This document shows positions 16,904 to 24,759 of a stretch of 37,536 nucleotides of DNA, piece after piece; position 1 is the stretch's first letter, and each line of letters opens with the position of its first letter. A model generated the notes under the pieces. That model ran no database searches, was not told the DNA's origin, and saw nothing but the letters and a program-made list of their open reading frames with translations. The DNA lies in the NCBI GenBank assembly GCA_964350265.1, contig CAYGJZ010000041.1, positions 1 through 37,536 of the forward strand, in the 5' to 3' direction. A program made the translations under genes and the position numbers. The stretch is from BQJD01 sp964350265 (lineage in GTDB: Bacteria; Pseudomonadota; Gammaproteobacteria; Arenicellales; CAJQKF01).

Positions 16904-17970
16904 TTGTCCCAGAGCCGACCGGGCGTGCGCAGGCGCCCAGCGGCGGACAAAGCCGGGCGTTGCAGCCACTCGCCGCCGCCGGCCACCAGTTCGCCACCGT
17001 GGTCGGCGGCCAGCGCCGAGGTTTCCACCGCCAGTTCGAGGAGACCGTCGAAGTCGCCGCCCGCCGACCACAGCGTGACCACGCCACGGTGCGGTGAAGA
17101 CACCGCGAAGCGCTGCCTGCCAGGCAGCCAGGTGACGCTGCCACAGTAGTTGCGCATGCGTTCGAGCACAGCGGCCGGGGCCGGCGCGAGACGCAAACGC
17201 TCGCCGTCGCTGAAGGCCACCAGCGGTGGACGGCGGTTCTTCGCGCCCTGGAACTGCATGGCCAGGCAGCAGGTGCCCCCGGCCACGGCGAGGTGCCGGA
17301 TGCTGAGCTGGTGCAGTGCAGCCGGTGGCTCGCAGCGGGACAGCAGGCGGCCGGAAGGTGCCGCCACCAGGGCGAGGTTCGGTTGCATGCGATCGAGGTT
17401 GAGGCCGGCGCGACCGAAGTCCGGGTGGATCTGGATGCCGCCGTTGGCCACCGCCAGGACATCCTTCGACCACCAGGCGATCTGGTGCGGGCCGATGCCG
17501 TGGCTCGGGAGTTCGTCCACCAGCCGGTAGCGGTCAGCGGCATCGAAGACGAGGATCACGCCACCACCGCGGTCATGATCGGTGCCGCTGGCGAACAGCC
17601 AGCGGCCGTCGGCGGAGAACACCCCGTGGCCGCAGAAGTGCCGCCCGGCCGGCGCCTGTATCCGCGCCTGCCAGGCGCCGGCCGTGTCGGCCACCGCGAT
17701 GAAGGTTCCGGGTCGACGCGCAAAGGCCAGCAGCGCGCCGCCGGGCGCCGCGACCACGTCGTGGCCGCGGCCGGGCAGGGACAGGCTCCAGCGGGTCTCG
17801 CCGCTGTCCGCGTCGACCAGCTCGAGCAGGTAGTCGCCGCCAACGGTCAGCCGGCAGCCGACCACCCGCGTGGTGTCGGCGGCCCCGGCCAGGGCCGGCC
17901 AGGGCAGCGCGGCCGCCAGCAGCCCGCCGAACAGGCGCCGGCGAGCGGGACTCGGCAGGTCAGTCGCCAT
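16885..17970 (-). CDS. DUF1513 exported beta-propeller-like protein
   Basis: A 361-residue exported protein of the DUF1513 family, found as the last gene of imelysin operons. The N-terminus carries SPARRRLFGGLLAAALPWPALAGA, a twin-arginine-like signal peptide. The rest is built of short repeats of the propeller type (GHDVVAAPGGALLAFARRPGT, GHGVFSADGRWLFASGTD, GPHQIAWWSKDVLAVANGG). The internal phrases SHGIGPHQIAW and NLALVA are typical of the family. Function is not established; the context says periplasmic iron metabolism. Its start (cat at 17968-17970) overlaps the stop of the upstream imelysin gene by 11 bp. Confidence 0.85.
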   Translation of the reverse strand: MATDLPSPARRRLFGGLLAAALPWPALAGAADTTRVVGCRLTVGGDYLLELVDADSGETRWSLSLPGRGHDVVAAPGGALLAFARRPGTFIAVADTAGAWQARIQAPAGRHFCGHGVFSADGRWLFASGTDHDRGGGVILVFDAADRYRLVDELPSHGIGPHQIAWWSKDVLAVANGGIQIHPDFGRAGLNLDRMQPNLALVAAPSGRLLSRCEPPAALHQLSIRHLAVAGGTCCLAMQFQGAKNRRPPLVAFSDGERLRLAPAPAAVLERMRNYCGSVTWLPGRQRFAVSSPHRGVVTLWSAGGDFDGLLELAVETSALAADHGGELVAGGGEWLQRPALSAAGRLRTPGRLWDNHLAVL

Positions 17971-19039
17971 CCAGGCTGACCATGCCGGCGGCGAGATCGA
18001 GGTGGCCTGGAATGTCGCCGAGGAAGCGCCCGACCAGGGCCTGGGTCGCCGCCACCAGCAGCGTGACCCGCTGCCTGGCATCGGCATCGTCCAGCAGATC
18101 CACCAGCGGACGCTGCAGGTCCGCCAACGCGGCCAGGGCGGCATCGAAGTCCGCCTCCACGCCGCCGAGCAGGGTGTCGTCGTCGATCACCGTGGCAAAA
18201 CCCGCCTGCCACTGCGCGCGCAGGGCCTCGAGGTTGACGCGCACGTTGCGCAGCGAACGACCGCTTCGCCAGGACTCGGCGCGTCGGGGCCGGACGGTAT
18301 CGGCGCTCTCGCCGAGCGGGCGGGTCAGCTTGTACTCCACGATCAACTGCAACTGCATGCGCAGGTCGCGCAGCAGCAGCGCCGCCAGCGTCTCGTCGTC
18401 CTCGAAGAAGGCATTGCCGAGTCGTGCCGACGCCACGTAGTCGCGGAACGGCGCGTCTCCCGCGGTCCAGTCGTCGACGATGCGCCTGGTGATCATGGCC
18501 ATGTTGGCGGTGACCGCCATCGCCACCTGGCAGCGCATGCGCCGCTCGCCGGCGAAGTCCGCGGCCGTCGGCGCATCCTCGAACAGCAACTGTTCCAGTG
18601 CGCTGATGCCCTGCACCGCGACGCTGCCACGGGCGAAGTCGTCGGCATCCAGCATTGCGGCATCGCCCTCGGCCAGCAGGCGGCCAAGGTGCTTGCCGAC
18701 GTTGCCGCGCTTGTCCGGCCAAAGCTGCATGCGGTAGCGACGCATCTCGAAGGACACCGGACCGATGGAGACGTGCTGCACCGCCTGCCAGGCATCCACC
18801 TGCCGATGGTAGGCGTCGCGCAGCGCGTCCAGGCCGGCATCGGTTGGCGCCGCGCAGAACGTTCTGGCGGTGTCGTCCAGCCCGGCCGTCGATGCCGCCA
18901 GGGCGCGGTAGGCAGGCACGATGAATGCATCGACGGTGGCCAGGTTGACCGGGGTGTAGCCGCCCTCGTCGGCAACCACCGGCATGGCGGCCAGCAGGGT
19001 CAGCGGCACGATGCCGCGCAGCAGGCGAATCAGCTTCAC
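17960..19039 (-). CDS. Imelysin-family periplasmic protein (second copy)
   Basis: Imelysin/peptidase-M75-like protein of 359 residues; members are iron-regulated, helical periplasmic or lipid-anchored proteins thought to bind iron or heme-linked ligands. Signal peptide MKLIRLLRGIVPLTLLAAMPVVA. Family features include DAWQAVQHVSIGPV, RMQLWPDKRGNVGKHL and QGISALEQLLFED, the last replacing the GxHxxE motif found in the other copy. The start is GTG at 19037-19039, overlapping the TGA of the upstream di-heme gene (GTGA) with GGAGA in front, so it is translationally coupled. The two imelysins in this operon are divergent in sequence and probably not interchangeable. Confidence 0.88.
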   Translation of the reverse strand: MKLIRLLRGIVPLTLLAAMPVVADEGGYTPVNLATVDAFIVPAYRALAASTAGLDDTARTFCAAPTDAGLDALRDAYHRQVDAWQAVQHVSIGPVSFEMRRYRMQLWPDKRGNVGKHLGRLLAEGDAAMLDADDFARGSVAVQGISALEQLLFEDAPTAADFAGERRMRCQVAMAVTANMAMITRRIVDDWTAGDAPFRDYVASARLGNAFFEDDETLAALLLRDLRMQLQLIVEYKLTRPLGESADTVRPRRAESWRSGRSLRNVRVNLEALRAQWQAGFATVIDDDTLLGGVEADFDAALAALADLQRPLVDLLDDADARQRVTLLVAATQALVGRFLGDIPGHLDLAAGMVSLDGD

Positions 19040-20322
19040 AGGCTCTCCAGGAAGGCAATGAGTTGTTCTCGCAGCGGCGTCGGCAACTGGCGTACCTGCT
19101 CGGCCTGCGCCGCGGCCTCGCCACCGTGCCACAAAATGGCCTCGAGCACGCTGCGCGCGCGACCGTCGTGCAGCAATGCCGGGGTCCCGTCGGCGGCGAG
19201 GCCCCACAGGGGCGCCGTGCGCCATTCCCGCGCACCGGCATCGCCCTCGTCGAAATCGTCGGCAAGCCCCTCGCCCATGTCGTGCAGCAGCAGGTCGGTA
19301 TACGGCTCGATCCGGCGCTGCCGGCCATGGAAGTCGCGCACCTGGTAGGCGGGCCGGTGACAGGACTGGCAGCCGAGGGCATGGAAGACCTCCTCCCCGG
19401 CCTGCGCCGCGGCATCGCGTGCAGGTCTCGCCGGCGGCGGCAGGGTGCCGACGAAGCCGTTGACCAGGTCGACCATGCGCGCGGAGATCTCCGGCTCCCC
19501 CGGGCTGTCGCTGTTGCCGTGCCAGGCGGCGCGGCAGTCGGCCTGGGCCTCGCTGCATTCACCGAAGCCGTCCACCCGGCCGGGCACCGAGATGCCGATG
19601 TCGTGGACGAAGGCGATGCGTGTCTGTTCGTCGATGCCCGCGGCGCTGGCCTTGTAGCCGAAGCGGCCGGGCACGCGCACGCCGCCGGCTTCGCTGCGCA
19701 GCGCGTGCACGCGCCCGGAAATGCCGTCGGCGTCGGCATCGTCGGGATCGGCCATGGCCAGGATTTCCTCCGACTCGATGGCCTCGAGCAACCCGGCCCC
19801 GGCCAGCTTCGGCGCCAGCCGCGCGGAGAAGCGGGTATCCGCCGCCAGTGGACCGTAGGCAAGGTCGGTGATCCTCGGCTCGGGGCGACGCAGCAGCACC
19901 GTGCCTCCGTCGGCCAGCGCGACCCGGTGTTCGGAGAAGGCCAGGGTCACCGCGCCCTCGGCACGCAGGCCGGGCACCGCGAAGGTCTGCAACTGGATCC
20001 CGTAGACCGGGTCACCGCCGCCCGGACCGCCCAGGCGCAGCAGCAGCGAGGGATCGGCGCGGCCGGGCATCGGCAGCGCGCCACCGCCGCCGCCGGGATG
20101 GCAGGCGACACAGGAACGGGCATTGAACAGCGGACCGAGCCCGTCGGCGGAGCGGGTCGAGGACGGCGCGCTGACCCAGATGCGGTCGAACATCGCCTTG
20201 CCCACCGCGATGTCGAGTGCTTCGACGTCGGCCGTGGCGACACCGGCGAACAGCGCCATGGTCATGCCGACAAGGGCACGACCATGGCGCGGGAGGACAC
20301 CGTGACTACTGGATGACCGCAC
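19036..20322 (-). CDS. Di-heme oxidoreductase (DUF1111, thiol-oxidoreductase-like)
   Basis: Periplasmic c-type cytochrome with two heme sites, ARSCVACHPGG near the N-terminus and ALGCQSCHRPA near residue 310, in the arrangement of DUF1111 di-heme proteins related to MauG and cytochrome c peroxidases. KLAGAGLLEAIESEEILAMADPDDADADGISG and FGYKASAAGIDEQTRIAF are family segments. The start is uncertain. ATG at 20265 leaves only about 12 residues of hydrophobic leader without a basic region. GTG at 20320-20322 gives MRSSSSHGVLPRHGRALVGM, a complete signal peptide, and overlaps the upstream imelysin stop by 17 bp, so it is preferred. Probably supplies redox chemistry for the flanking imelysins. Confidence 0.85.
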   Translation of the reverse strand: MRSSSSHGVLPRHGRALVGMTMALFAGVATADVEALDIAVGKAMFDRIWVSAPSSTRSADGLGPLFNARSCVACHPGGGGGALPMPGRADPSLLLRLGGPGGGDPVYGIQLQTFAVPGLRAEGAVTLAFSEHRVALADGGTVLLRRPEPRITDLAYGPLAADTRFSARLAPKLAGAGLLEAIESEEILAMADPDDADADGISGRVHALRSEAGGVRVPGRFGYKASAAGIDEQTRIAFVHDIGISVPGRVDGFGECSEAQADCRAAWHGNSDSPGEPEISARMVDLVNGFVGTLPPPARPARDAAAQAGEEVFHALGCQSCHRPAYQVRDFHGRQRRIEPYTDLLLHDMGEGLADDFDEGDAGAREWRTAPLWGLAADGTPALLHDGRARSVLEAILWHGGEAAAQAEQVRQLPTPLREQLIAFLESL

Positions 20323-21562
20323 CCGGGTTGTCGAGGCTGTCGGAACCTTCGAAGGCGATCTTGTCGAGGCCGAGCACGCTGACCGCGTTCTCGAAGCCCT
20401 TGGTCTGCGCCACCAGGGCATCGACCGCGGCCATCACCTTGGCATTGCCGAGGGCATTGTCGGCGCCGATCAGCTGGTCGTAGGCAACGCCGTCGTTCTC
20501 GGCGCTGTCGACGATGACCTGCATCGAGGCCATGGTGTCGTCGAGCATGGCGCGAATGGCGGCGTCGGCATCGGCATCCTTCGCCGCGACCAGCTCGGCA
20601 ATGCTCGGACCTTCCAGCATGCTGCCGTCGATGCGCTGGTAGGCACCGGTATAGACGTTGCGCACGCCGAGCGCGTCGTAGTAGTGCGACCAGTGGGTGT
20701 TGTCGCTGAAGCAGTCGTGCTCTTCTTCCGGGTCGTGCAGCATCAGGCCAAGCTTCATGCGCTCGCCGGCCAGTTCGCCGTAGGACAGCGATCCAAGCCC
20801 GGTGAGGATGGTGGCCAGGCTGGCGCCCGGTCCGGCATCCACCAGTGCCTGGCGGGCCTCGCCGCCCTCCTCCCACTGCGCCACCATGTAGGCCAGGTCG
20901 TCGACCAGCAACTCGCTGGCGGCAACCAGGTAGGCAGCGCGTCGGGCGCAGTCGGTGTTGGCGCAGTTGGCAGTATCGAAGTCCGCCGCCGGGCGATCAC
21001 CGGCGCCGGGTCCGGAGCCGTTCAGGTCCTGGCCCCAGAGCAGGAACTCGATGGCATGGTAGCCGGTGGCCACGTTGGACTCGACACCGTCGATCTCGTG
21101 CAGGGTTTCCGACAGCAGCGCCTTGTCGATGGTGGAAGCGTCCACTGCCTGCCCGCCGACGGTGAGGGAAGGATTGGCAATCACGTTCATGGTGTAGAAC
21201 GGGTTCTCGTCCGAGGCATCGCCGTAGGAAGTCGCCACGTAGTCTATCAGCCCCTCGTCCAGCGGCCAGGCATTCACCTTGCCTTCCCAGTCGTCGACGA
21301 TGGCATTGCCGAAGCGGTAGGCCTCGGTCTGCTGGTAGGGAACGCGGGCGGCACGCCAGGCATCCCGTGCTGCCGCCAGGGTGTCGTCACCGGGATTGGC
21401 CACCAGGGCGTCCACCGCCTCGGACAGCGTCCTGGCGGTTGCCAGCGAATCGGCATACATGGCGTGGGCAAGGTCGGCATAGTGCCGGATCACGGCCTGC
21501 TCGTCCGCCGCCAGCACCGGGCTGGCGCCGAGCACGAAGGCCAGCGCACACAAACGTTTCAT
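20306..21562 (-). CDS. Imelysin-family periplasmic protein (first copy)
   Basis: A 418-residue imelysin (M75) family protein with a clear signal peptide (MKRLCALAFVLGASPVLAADE) and the hallmark GxHxxE motif in ATGYHAIEFLLWGQD, plus RVPYQQTEAYRFGNAIVDDWEGKVNAWPLDEGLIDYV and VDDLAYMVAQW. Related proteins are IrpA and IcmP, which respond to iron limitation; iron or ligand binding is the likely role and protease activity is disputed. It has a good ribosome site (AGGAG). It is the first of four overlapping genes (imelysin, di-heme protein, imelysin, DUF1513). hemP lies 173 bp upstream on the same strand, so the Fur-controlled bfd promoter may read through into this operon. Confidence 0.93.
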   Translation of the reverse strand: MKRLCALAFVLGASPVLAADEQAVIRHYADLAHAMYADSLATARTLSEAVDALVANPGDDTLAAARDAWRAARVPYQQTEAYRFGNAIVDDWEGKVNAWPLDEGLIDYVATSYGDASDENPFYTMNVIANPSLTVGGQAVDASTIDKALLSETLHEIDGVESNVATGYHAIEFLLWGQDLNGSGPGAGDRPAADFDTANCANTDCARRAAYLVAASELLVDDLAYMVAQWEEGGEARQALVDAGPGASLATILTGLGSLSYGELAGERMKLGLMLHDPEEEHDCFSDNTHWSHYYDALGVRNVYTGAYQRIDGSMLEGPSIAELVAAKDADADAAIRAMLDDTMASMQVIVDSAENDGVAYDQLIGADNALGNAKVMAAVDALVAQTKGFENAVSVLGLDKIAFEGSDSLDNPGAVIQ

Positions 21563-21735
21563 CAGACAGACTCCTGCGGGTTGAAATGGCATGGGAAGGA
21601 AGCGGGCTGCACGACGCGCGCCATGCCCGCCGGACCGAGGAAGAACGCGGTCGGAACGCGAACAGAAACCACCGGGAGGGCACAAGGCAAAGCGGGCTGG
21701 CGCATGGCTGGCGCTGGTCTCGGCGGCCCGGGCCG

Positions 21736-21927
21736 CTACTTGGTCAGGATCAGTTTCCCCTGCCGGGTGATCTGCAGGGTGTAGGTGCCGGCGTCGTGCT
21801 CGATGTGCACGCGGGTGCCCTGGCGGAACAGGTCGCGGCTGCGATAGACCGGCACCGGCTCGGCGCGATCGACGAAGGATGACGTGGTGGTGCGTAGCGA
21901 CGCGGTGTTGTCGGAAGTATGGTTCAT
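21736..21927 (-). CDS. hemP: Hemin uptake protein HemP
   Basis: A 63-residue small protein ending GTYTLQITRQGKLILTK, the diagnostic C-terminus of HemP/HmuP, preceded by RVHIEHDAG. HemP proteins are small regulators or accessories of heme acquisition. The ATG (21925-21927) lies 7 bp after the bfd stop, so the two share the Fur-boxed promoter. A 14-bp perfect palindrome GCGGCCCGGGCCGC (21723-21736) runs into the stop codon; it lacks a loop and T-run, so I do not call it a terminator. No heme receptor or transporter gene lies in this window. Confidence 0.92.
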   Translation of the reverse strand: MNHTSDNTASLRTTTSSFVDRAEPVPVYRSRDLFRQGTRVHIEHDAGTYTLQITRQGKLILTK

Positions 21928-21934
21928 GGAACGC

Positions 21935-22153
21935 TCATGCCGTTGCGGCGGTCGGGGTCAAGGGAAGACAGGCGGCACTGGCCAGCCCGGTGGCGGGGAC
22001 CTCGGCAAGGTGCCGACGCAGGCAGCGGGCGCAACTGGGGCAGGAGATGGTGATGCCCAGTTCCCGGCACAGTTCCTTGACGCTTCCCACGCCCGCCTCG
22101 ACGGCCAGTTGGACATCGCGGTCGGTGACCGAATTGCAGATGCACACGTACAT
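21935..22153 (-). CDS. bfd: Bacterioferritin-associated ferredoxin
   Basis: A 72-residue [2Fe-2S] protein that donates electrons to bacterioferritin so that stored iron can be released. The cluster cysteines appear as MYVCICNSVTDRDVQ and ISCPSCARCLRRHL, i.e. CxC followed by CxxC, the Bfd pattern. The ATG at 22151-22153 gives the standard MYVCICN start; a longer reading from 22183 would begin inside the Fur box region. It is divergent from the two bacterioferritin genes, so storage and release proteins share one control region, with the bfd side repressed by Fur when iron is plentiful. Confidence 0.95.
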   Translation of the reverse strand: MYVCICNSVTDRDVQLAVEAGVGSVKELCRELGITISCPSCARCLRRHLAEVPATGLASAACLPLTPTAATA

Positions 22154-22181
22154 GGCTTGACCCGAATGACAATGAGAACCC

Positions 22182-22202
22182 AAATAAGAATGATTCGTAT
22201 TT
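22182..22202. promoter_or_regulatory. Fur box upstream of bfd-hemP
   Basis: A 21-bp inverted repeat made of AAATA-GAAT around a central G and mirrored as ATTC-TATTT, with only one non-pairing position per arm. It fits the classic Fur consensus. A second run of AATGA-type hexamers (22164-22179, AATGACAATGAGAAC) lies beside it, as in extended Fur sites. It overlaps the -10 region of the bfd promoter, the expected repressor position. Confidence 0.85.
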
Positions 22203-22226
22203 TATGCTTTCGTCCGCTGGTGTCAA
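22199..22226 (-). promoter_or_regulatory. Sigma-70 promoter of bfd-hemP
   Basis: On the minus strand TTGACA (22221-22226) is followed after 16 bp by TAAAAT (22199-22204): a perfect -35 and a 5/6 -10. The -10 overlaps the Fur box, so iron-loaded Fur should block it. The imelysin operon downstream has no separate Fur box that I can see. Confidence 0.75.
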
Positions 22227-22390
22227 CCCCGCGCCCCCCCGCTCGCCTCGCCGCCCCCGGGGTCGCCCGCGAACCGGAGAACGACCAGGCGCTTCTGTTA
22301 TAGTGATTCCGCGATCCCACCCGGGCGCAAGGTCCACGCAGGGCGCCGCGGTACCGGGCGTCGTTACGCAACCGCAACGAGAGAATTCCC

Positions 22391-22861
22391 ATGAAGAGCA
22401 AGAAATCGGTCATTACCCGGCTGAACGCGCTGCTCACCGATCAGCTCACCGCCATCAACCAGTTCTTCCTGCATGCCCGAATCTTCCGCAATGCCGGCTA
22501 CGAGGCCCTGGACTCGGCCGAGTACGGCTATTCCATCCAGGCCATGAAGCTGGCCGACAAGCTGATCCAGCGGGTGCTGTTCCTGGAAGGGCTGCCCAAC
22601 CTGCAAAAGCTCGGCAAGTTGAACATCGGCGAGAACGTGCCCGAGTCGCTGGCCGCCGACATGGCCATGCAGAAGGACATCCACAAGGCGCTGAAGGACG
22701 CCGTCGCCTTCCTCGAGGAAGAACGGGACTACGTGTCGCGGGAACTGGTCGAGGACATCCTCGGGGAAACCGAGGAGCACATCGACTGGATGGAAAGCCA
22801 GCAGAACCTCATCGAACGCATGGGGCTGGCCAACTACCTGCAACTGAAGTCGGCGAGCTGA
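22391..22861 (+). CDS. Bacterioferritin subunit with heme Met but lost ferroxidase centre
   Basis: A 156-residue bacterioferritin chain. Numbering from its Met matches E. coli Bfr directly, so ligands can be read off. The heme ligand Met52 is present (IQAMKLAD), but ferroxidase residues are changed: Gln18 for Glu, Ala51 for Glu, Leu54 for His, Gln94 for Glu and Thr127 for Glu, with only His130 kept. It should therefore bind heme at dimer interfaces and form the shell without oxidising iron itself. The next gene encodes the opposite type. GAGAG before the ATG is a fair ribosome site, and a -10-like TATAGT lies at 22299-22304. Probably forms a mixed 24-mer with its neighbour. Confidence 0.93.
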   Translation: MKSKKSVITRLNALLTDQLTAINQFFLHARIFRNAGYEALDSAEYGYSIQAMKLADKLIQRVLFLEGLPNLQKLGKLNIGENVPESLAADMAMQKDIHKALKDAVAFLEEERDYVSRELVEDILGETEEHIDWMESQQNLIERMGLANYLQLKSAS

Positions 22862-22874
22862 ACGGGGTATCGTG

Positions 22875-23342
22875 ATGAAAGGCAACAAGAAAGTGCTCGA
22901 GGCCATGCAGAAGCTGCTGAACGGCGAGCTGGCGGCACGGGACCAGTACTTCATGCATTCGCGCATGTACGACGACTGGGGGTACCACAAGCTCTACGAG
23001 CGCATCCACCACGAGATGGAGGAAGAGACCCAGCATGCCGATGCGCTGATCCGCCGCATGCTGTTTCTCGACGGCAGCCCGGACCTGTCGACGCCGGGCC
23101 CGCTGCACGTCGGCGCCGACGTCGAGGAGATGCTGCGCAACGACCTCAAGGTGGAATACGAGGTGACCGAGAACCTGCGCGACGCCATCGCCCTGTGCGA
23201 GAAGGAGGGCGACTACCAGACCCGCGAGATTCTCGAGAAGCTGCTCGAGGACACCGAGGAAGACCATGCCTACTGGCTGGAGCAGCAGCTCGGCCTGATC
23301 CAGACCATCGGCATCGAGAACTACCTGCAGTCCCAGGTCTAG
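22875..23342 (+). CDS. Bacterioferritin subunit with ferroxidase centre but no heme Met
   Basis: A 155-residue bacterioferritin chain with Glu18 (NGELAARDQYF), Glu51 and His54 (EEETQHAD) and Glu94 (LKVEYEV). A C-terminal ExxH (TEEDHAYW) is shifted by one residue. It thus has a full di-iron ferroxidase site, while position 52 is Thr instead of the heme-binding Met. It complements the preceding subunit, as in organisms with paired Bfr chains. The start is ATG at 22875, eight bases after GGGG; a GTG directly before it is the alternative. The 13-bp gap implies cotranscription. It oxidises Fe(II) and deposits the mineral core in a shared shell. Confidence 0.93.
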   Translation: MKGNKKVLEAMQKLLNGELAARDQYFMHSRMYDDWGYHKLYERIHHEMEEETQHADALIRRMLFLDGSPDLSTPGPLHVGADVEEMLRNDLKVEYEVTENLRDAIALCEKEGDYQTREILEKLLEDTEEDHAYWLEQQLGLIQTIGIENYLQSQV

Positions 23343-23406
23343 CGTCCCGTCCGCGCGGGACGTCGGCGTCACAGGGTAGAATTCGCCCGGGACACGGGTG
23401 GGCAGC

Positions 23407-23694
23407 ATGCCGGGCGAACTCGACATCAAGAAGCTGGCGCAGGAACTGGAACGGGCGGTGCTCAGCCGTCGCAACCGGCTCGCCCTGCCCAACGAGGACC
23501 GCGAGATCGGCATCAACCACCTCGCCTACATGTGCCGCTGCGTCTACAACGAACAGGTCAGCGGCCAGCTCGCCTACCTGTGGATCGGCTACGTGCAGGG
23601 CGTGCTGCGCCTGGCCGGCGGCGCCAACGTCGCCGAGTTGAAGGACATGCTGCGCCGCGCCCGCCAGCTCGACGACCCCGGGGAGATCGTCTGA
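23407..23694 (+). CDS. Small conserved-looking protein of unknown function
   Basis: A 95-residue helical protein beginning MPGELDIKKLAQELERAVLSRRNRL; family not recognised. The central part GINHLAYMCRCVYNEQVSGQLAYLWIGYVQGVL is helical and moderately hydrophobic but not a clear membrane segment, and contains a CRC pair. ATG at 23407 is preferred; an in-frame GTG at 23398 is possible. It lies 64 bp after the ferroxidase bacterioferritin gene and 2 bp before the methyltransferase-like gene, so it belongs to the latter transcription unit and perhaps to the bacterioferritin unit. Confidence 0.7.
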   Translation: MPGELDIKKLAQELERAVLSRRNRLALPNEDREIGINHLAYMCRCVYNEQVSGQLAYLWIGYVQGVLRLAGGANVAELKDMLRRARQLDDPGEIV

Positions 23695-23696
23695 CC

Positions 23697-24212
23697 ATGC
23701 CCGGCCCCGAACGGCCGCCCCGTCCGCCCGACCTGCCCGGCGGCCGGCTGGCGCTGAGGGTACCGCCACCGCTGGTGGCCACCGTGCTGGCCCTGGCCAT
23801 GCTGCTCGCCGAGCGCCTGCTGCCGGCGCTGTCCCTGTCGCTGCCCCTGTCCCTGCCCGGGCGCGTCGCGCTGGCCATGCTGCTCGCCACGGCCGGCATT
23901 GCCGTCGGCGTGGCGGCGCTGCTCGCCTTTCGCCGCGCCCGCACCACCGTCAACCCGCTCGCGCCGGAAGCCACCTCCACGGTGGTGCGCGGCGGCATCT
24001 ACGCGGTCAGCCGCAACCCCATGTATCTCGGCGTGGCGCTGCTCCTCGCCGCCTTCGCCGTCGCGCTCGGCCATCTCGCCGCCTTCGCCGGGCCGCTGCT
24101 GTTCGTGGCCTGGATGAACCGTTTCCAGGTGGCCGCCGAGGAGCGCATCCTCGGGCAGCGCTTCGGCGACGACTACCGCGACTACCGGACCCGGGTGCGA
24201 CGATGGCTGTGA
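23697..24212 (+). CDS. Isoprenylcysteine carboxyl methyltransferase-like membrane protein
   Basis: A 171-residue membrane protein with about four helices and the ICMT/phospholipid methyltransferase core. NPLAPEATSTVVRGGIYAVSRNPMYLG (residues about 85-110) supplies the SAM-binding region, and the C-terminal EERILGQRFGDDYRDYRTRVRRWL ends the domain. Bacterial members are widespread and mostly of unknown substrate. GGGGAG ribosome site; the ATG is 2 bp after the upstream stop, and the 3' end overlaps the acetyltransferase gene by 10 bp, so three genes form one unit. Confidence 0.82.
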   Translation: MPGPERPPRPPDLPGGRLALRVPPPLVATVLALAMLLAERLLPALSLSLPLSLPGRVALAMLLATAGIAVGVAALLAFRRARTTVNPLAPEATSTVVRGGIYAVSRNPMYLGVALLLAAFAVALGHLAAFAGPLLFVAWMNRFQVAAEERILGQRFGDDYRDYRTRVRRWL

Positions 24213-24748
24213 CGGGCGACGATGACCTGCCACCGGGAACCGTCATCGACCGCGTGCGCGGCGATGAACCGGGCATCGTCGAAGGACTGTCGGCGCTGCT
24301 GGCGGACGCCGTTGCCGACGGCGCCTCGGTGGGATTTCTCTCGCCGCTGCCGGCCGATGCCGCCGACGCCTACTGGCAGGGGGTATTCGCCGCCAGGCGG
24401 CCACCGCTGCTGCTGGTCGCCCGCCGCGGCGACGACATCACCGGCACCGTGCACGTGGCCCCCTGCGCCAACCCCAACGGCCGCCATCGCGGCGAGTTGA
24501 ACAAGCTGCTGGTCCATCGCGACCACCGGCGCCAGGGCCTGGCCAGCGCCCTGCTGGCCCGCGCGGAGCACGCCGCCGGCGCCGCGAGCATTTCCCTGCT
24601 GGTGCTCGACACGTTGCTCGGCACCGATTCGGAAAGACTCTACCAGCGCCTCGGCTGGCAGCGGGTGGGATCGATCCCCGGCTACGCGGGGACCCCCGAC
24701 GGGGTGCTGCAGACCACCGTCTACTACTACAAGACCCTCCGCGGCTGA
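24203..24748 (+). CDS. GNAT-family N-acetyltransferase
   Basis: A 181-residue acyl-CoA-dependent acetyltransferase. The acetyl-CoA loop is visible as LLVHRDHRRQGLASALLARAE near residue 105, preceded by the TGTVHVAPCANPN strand and RGELNKL, and followed by LYQRLGWQRVGSIPGY, the usual C-terminal strand. Substrate unknown. The ATG overlaps the preceding gene by 10 bp. Its stop codon lies within the stem of a hairpin shared with the convergent small Fur-boxed gene. Confidence 0.88.
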   Translation: MAVTGDDDLPPGTVIDRVRGDEPGIVEGLSALLADAVADGASVGFLSPLPADAADAYWQGVFAARRPPLLLVARRGDDITGTVHVAPCANPNGRHRGELNKLLVHRDHRRQGLASALLARAEHAAGAASISLLVLDTLLGTDSERLYQRLGWQRVGSIPGYAGTPDGVLQTTVYYYKTLRG

Positions 24749-24759
24749 CCGCTCAGCCG
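24742..24759. terminator. Bidirectional hairpin carrying both stop codons
   Basis: CGGCTGA-CCGC-TCAGCCG is a perfect 7-bp stem with a 4-base loop. The TGA of the acetyltransferase gene is in the left arm and the TGA of the convergent small gene is in the right arm (read as TCA). It is positioned as a shared terminator or 3'-end structure, though no T-run follows. Confidence 0.55.

Noticed and set aside
21723..21736. Terminator after hemP
   Set aside because: GCGGCCCGGGCCGC is palindromic but has no loop and no T-run, and may be a chance product of high G+C.
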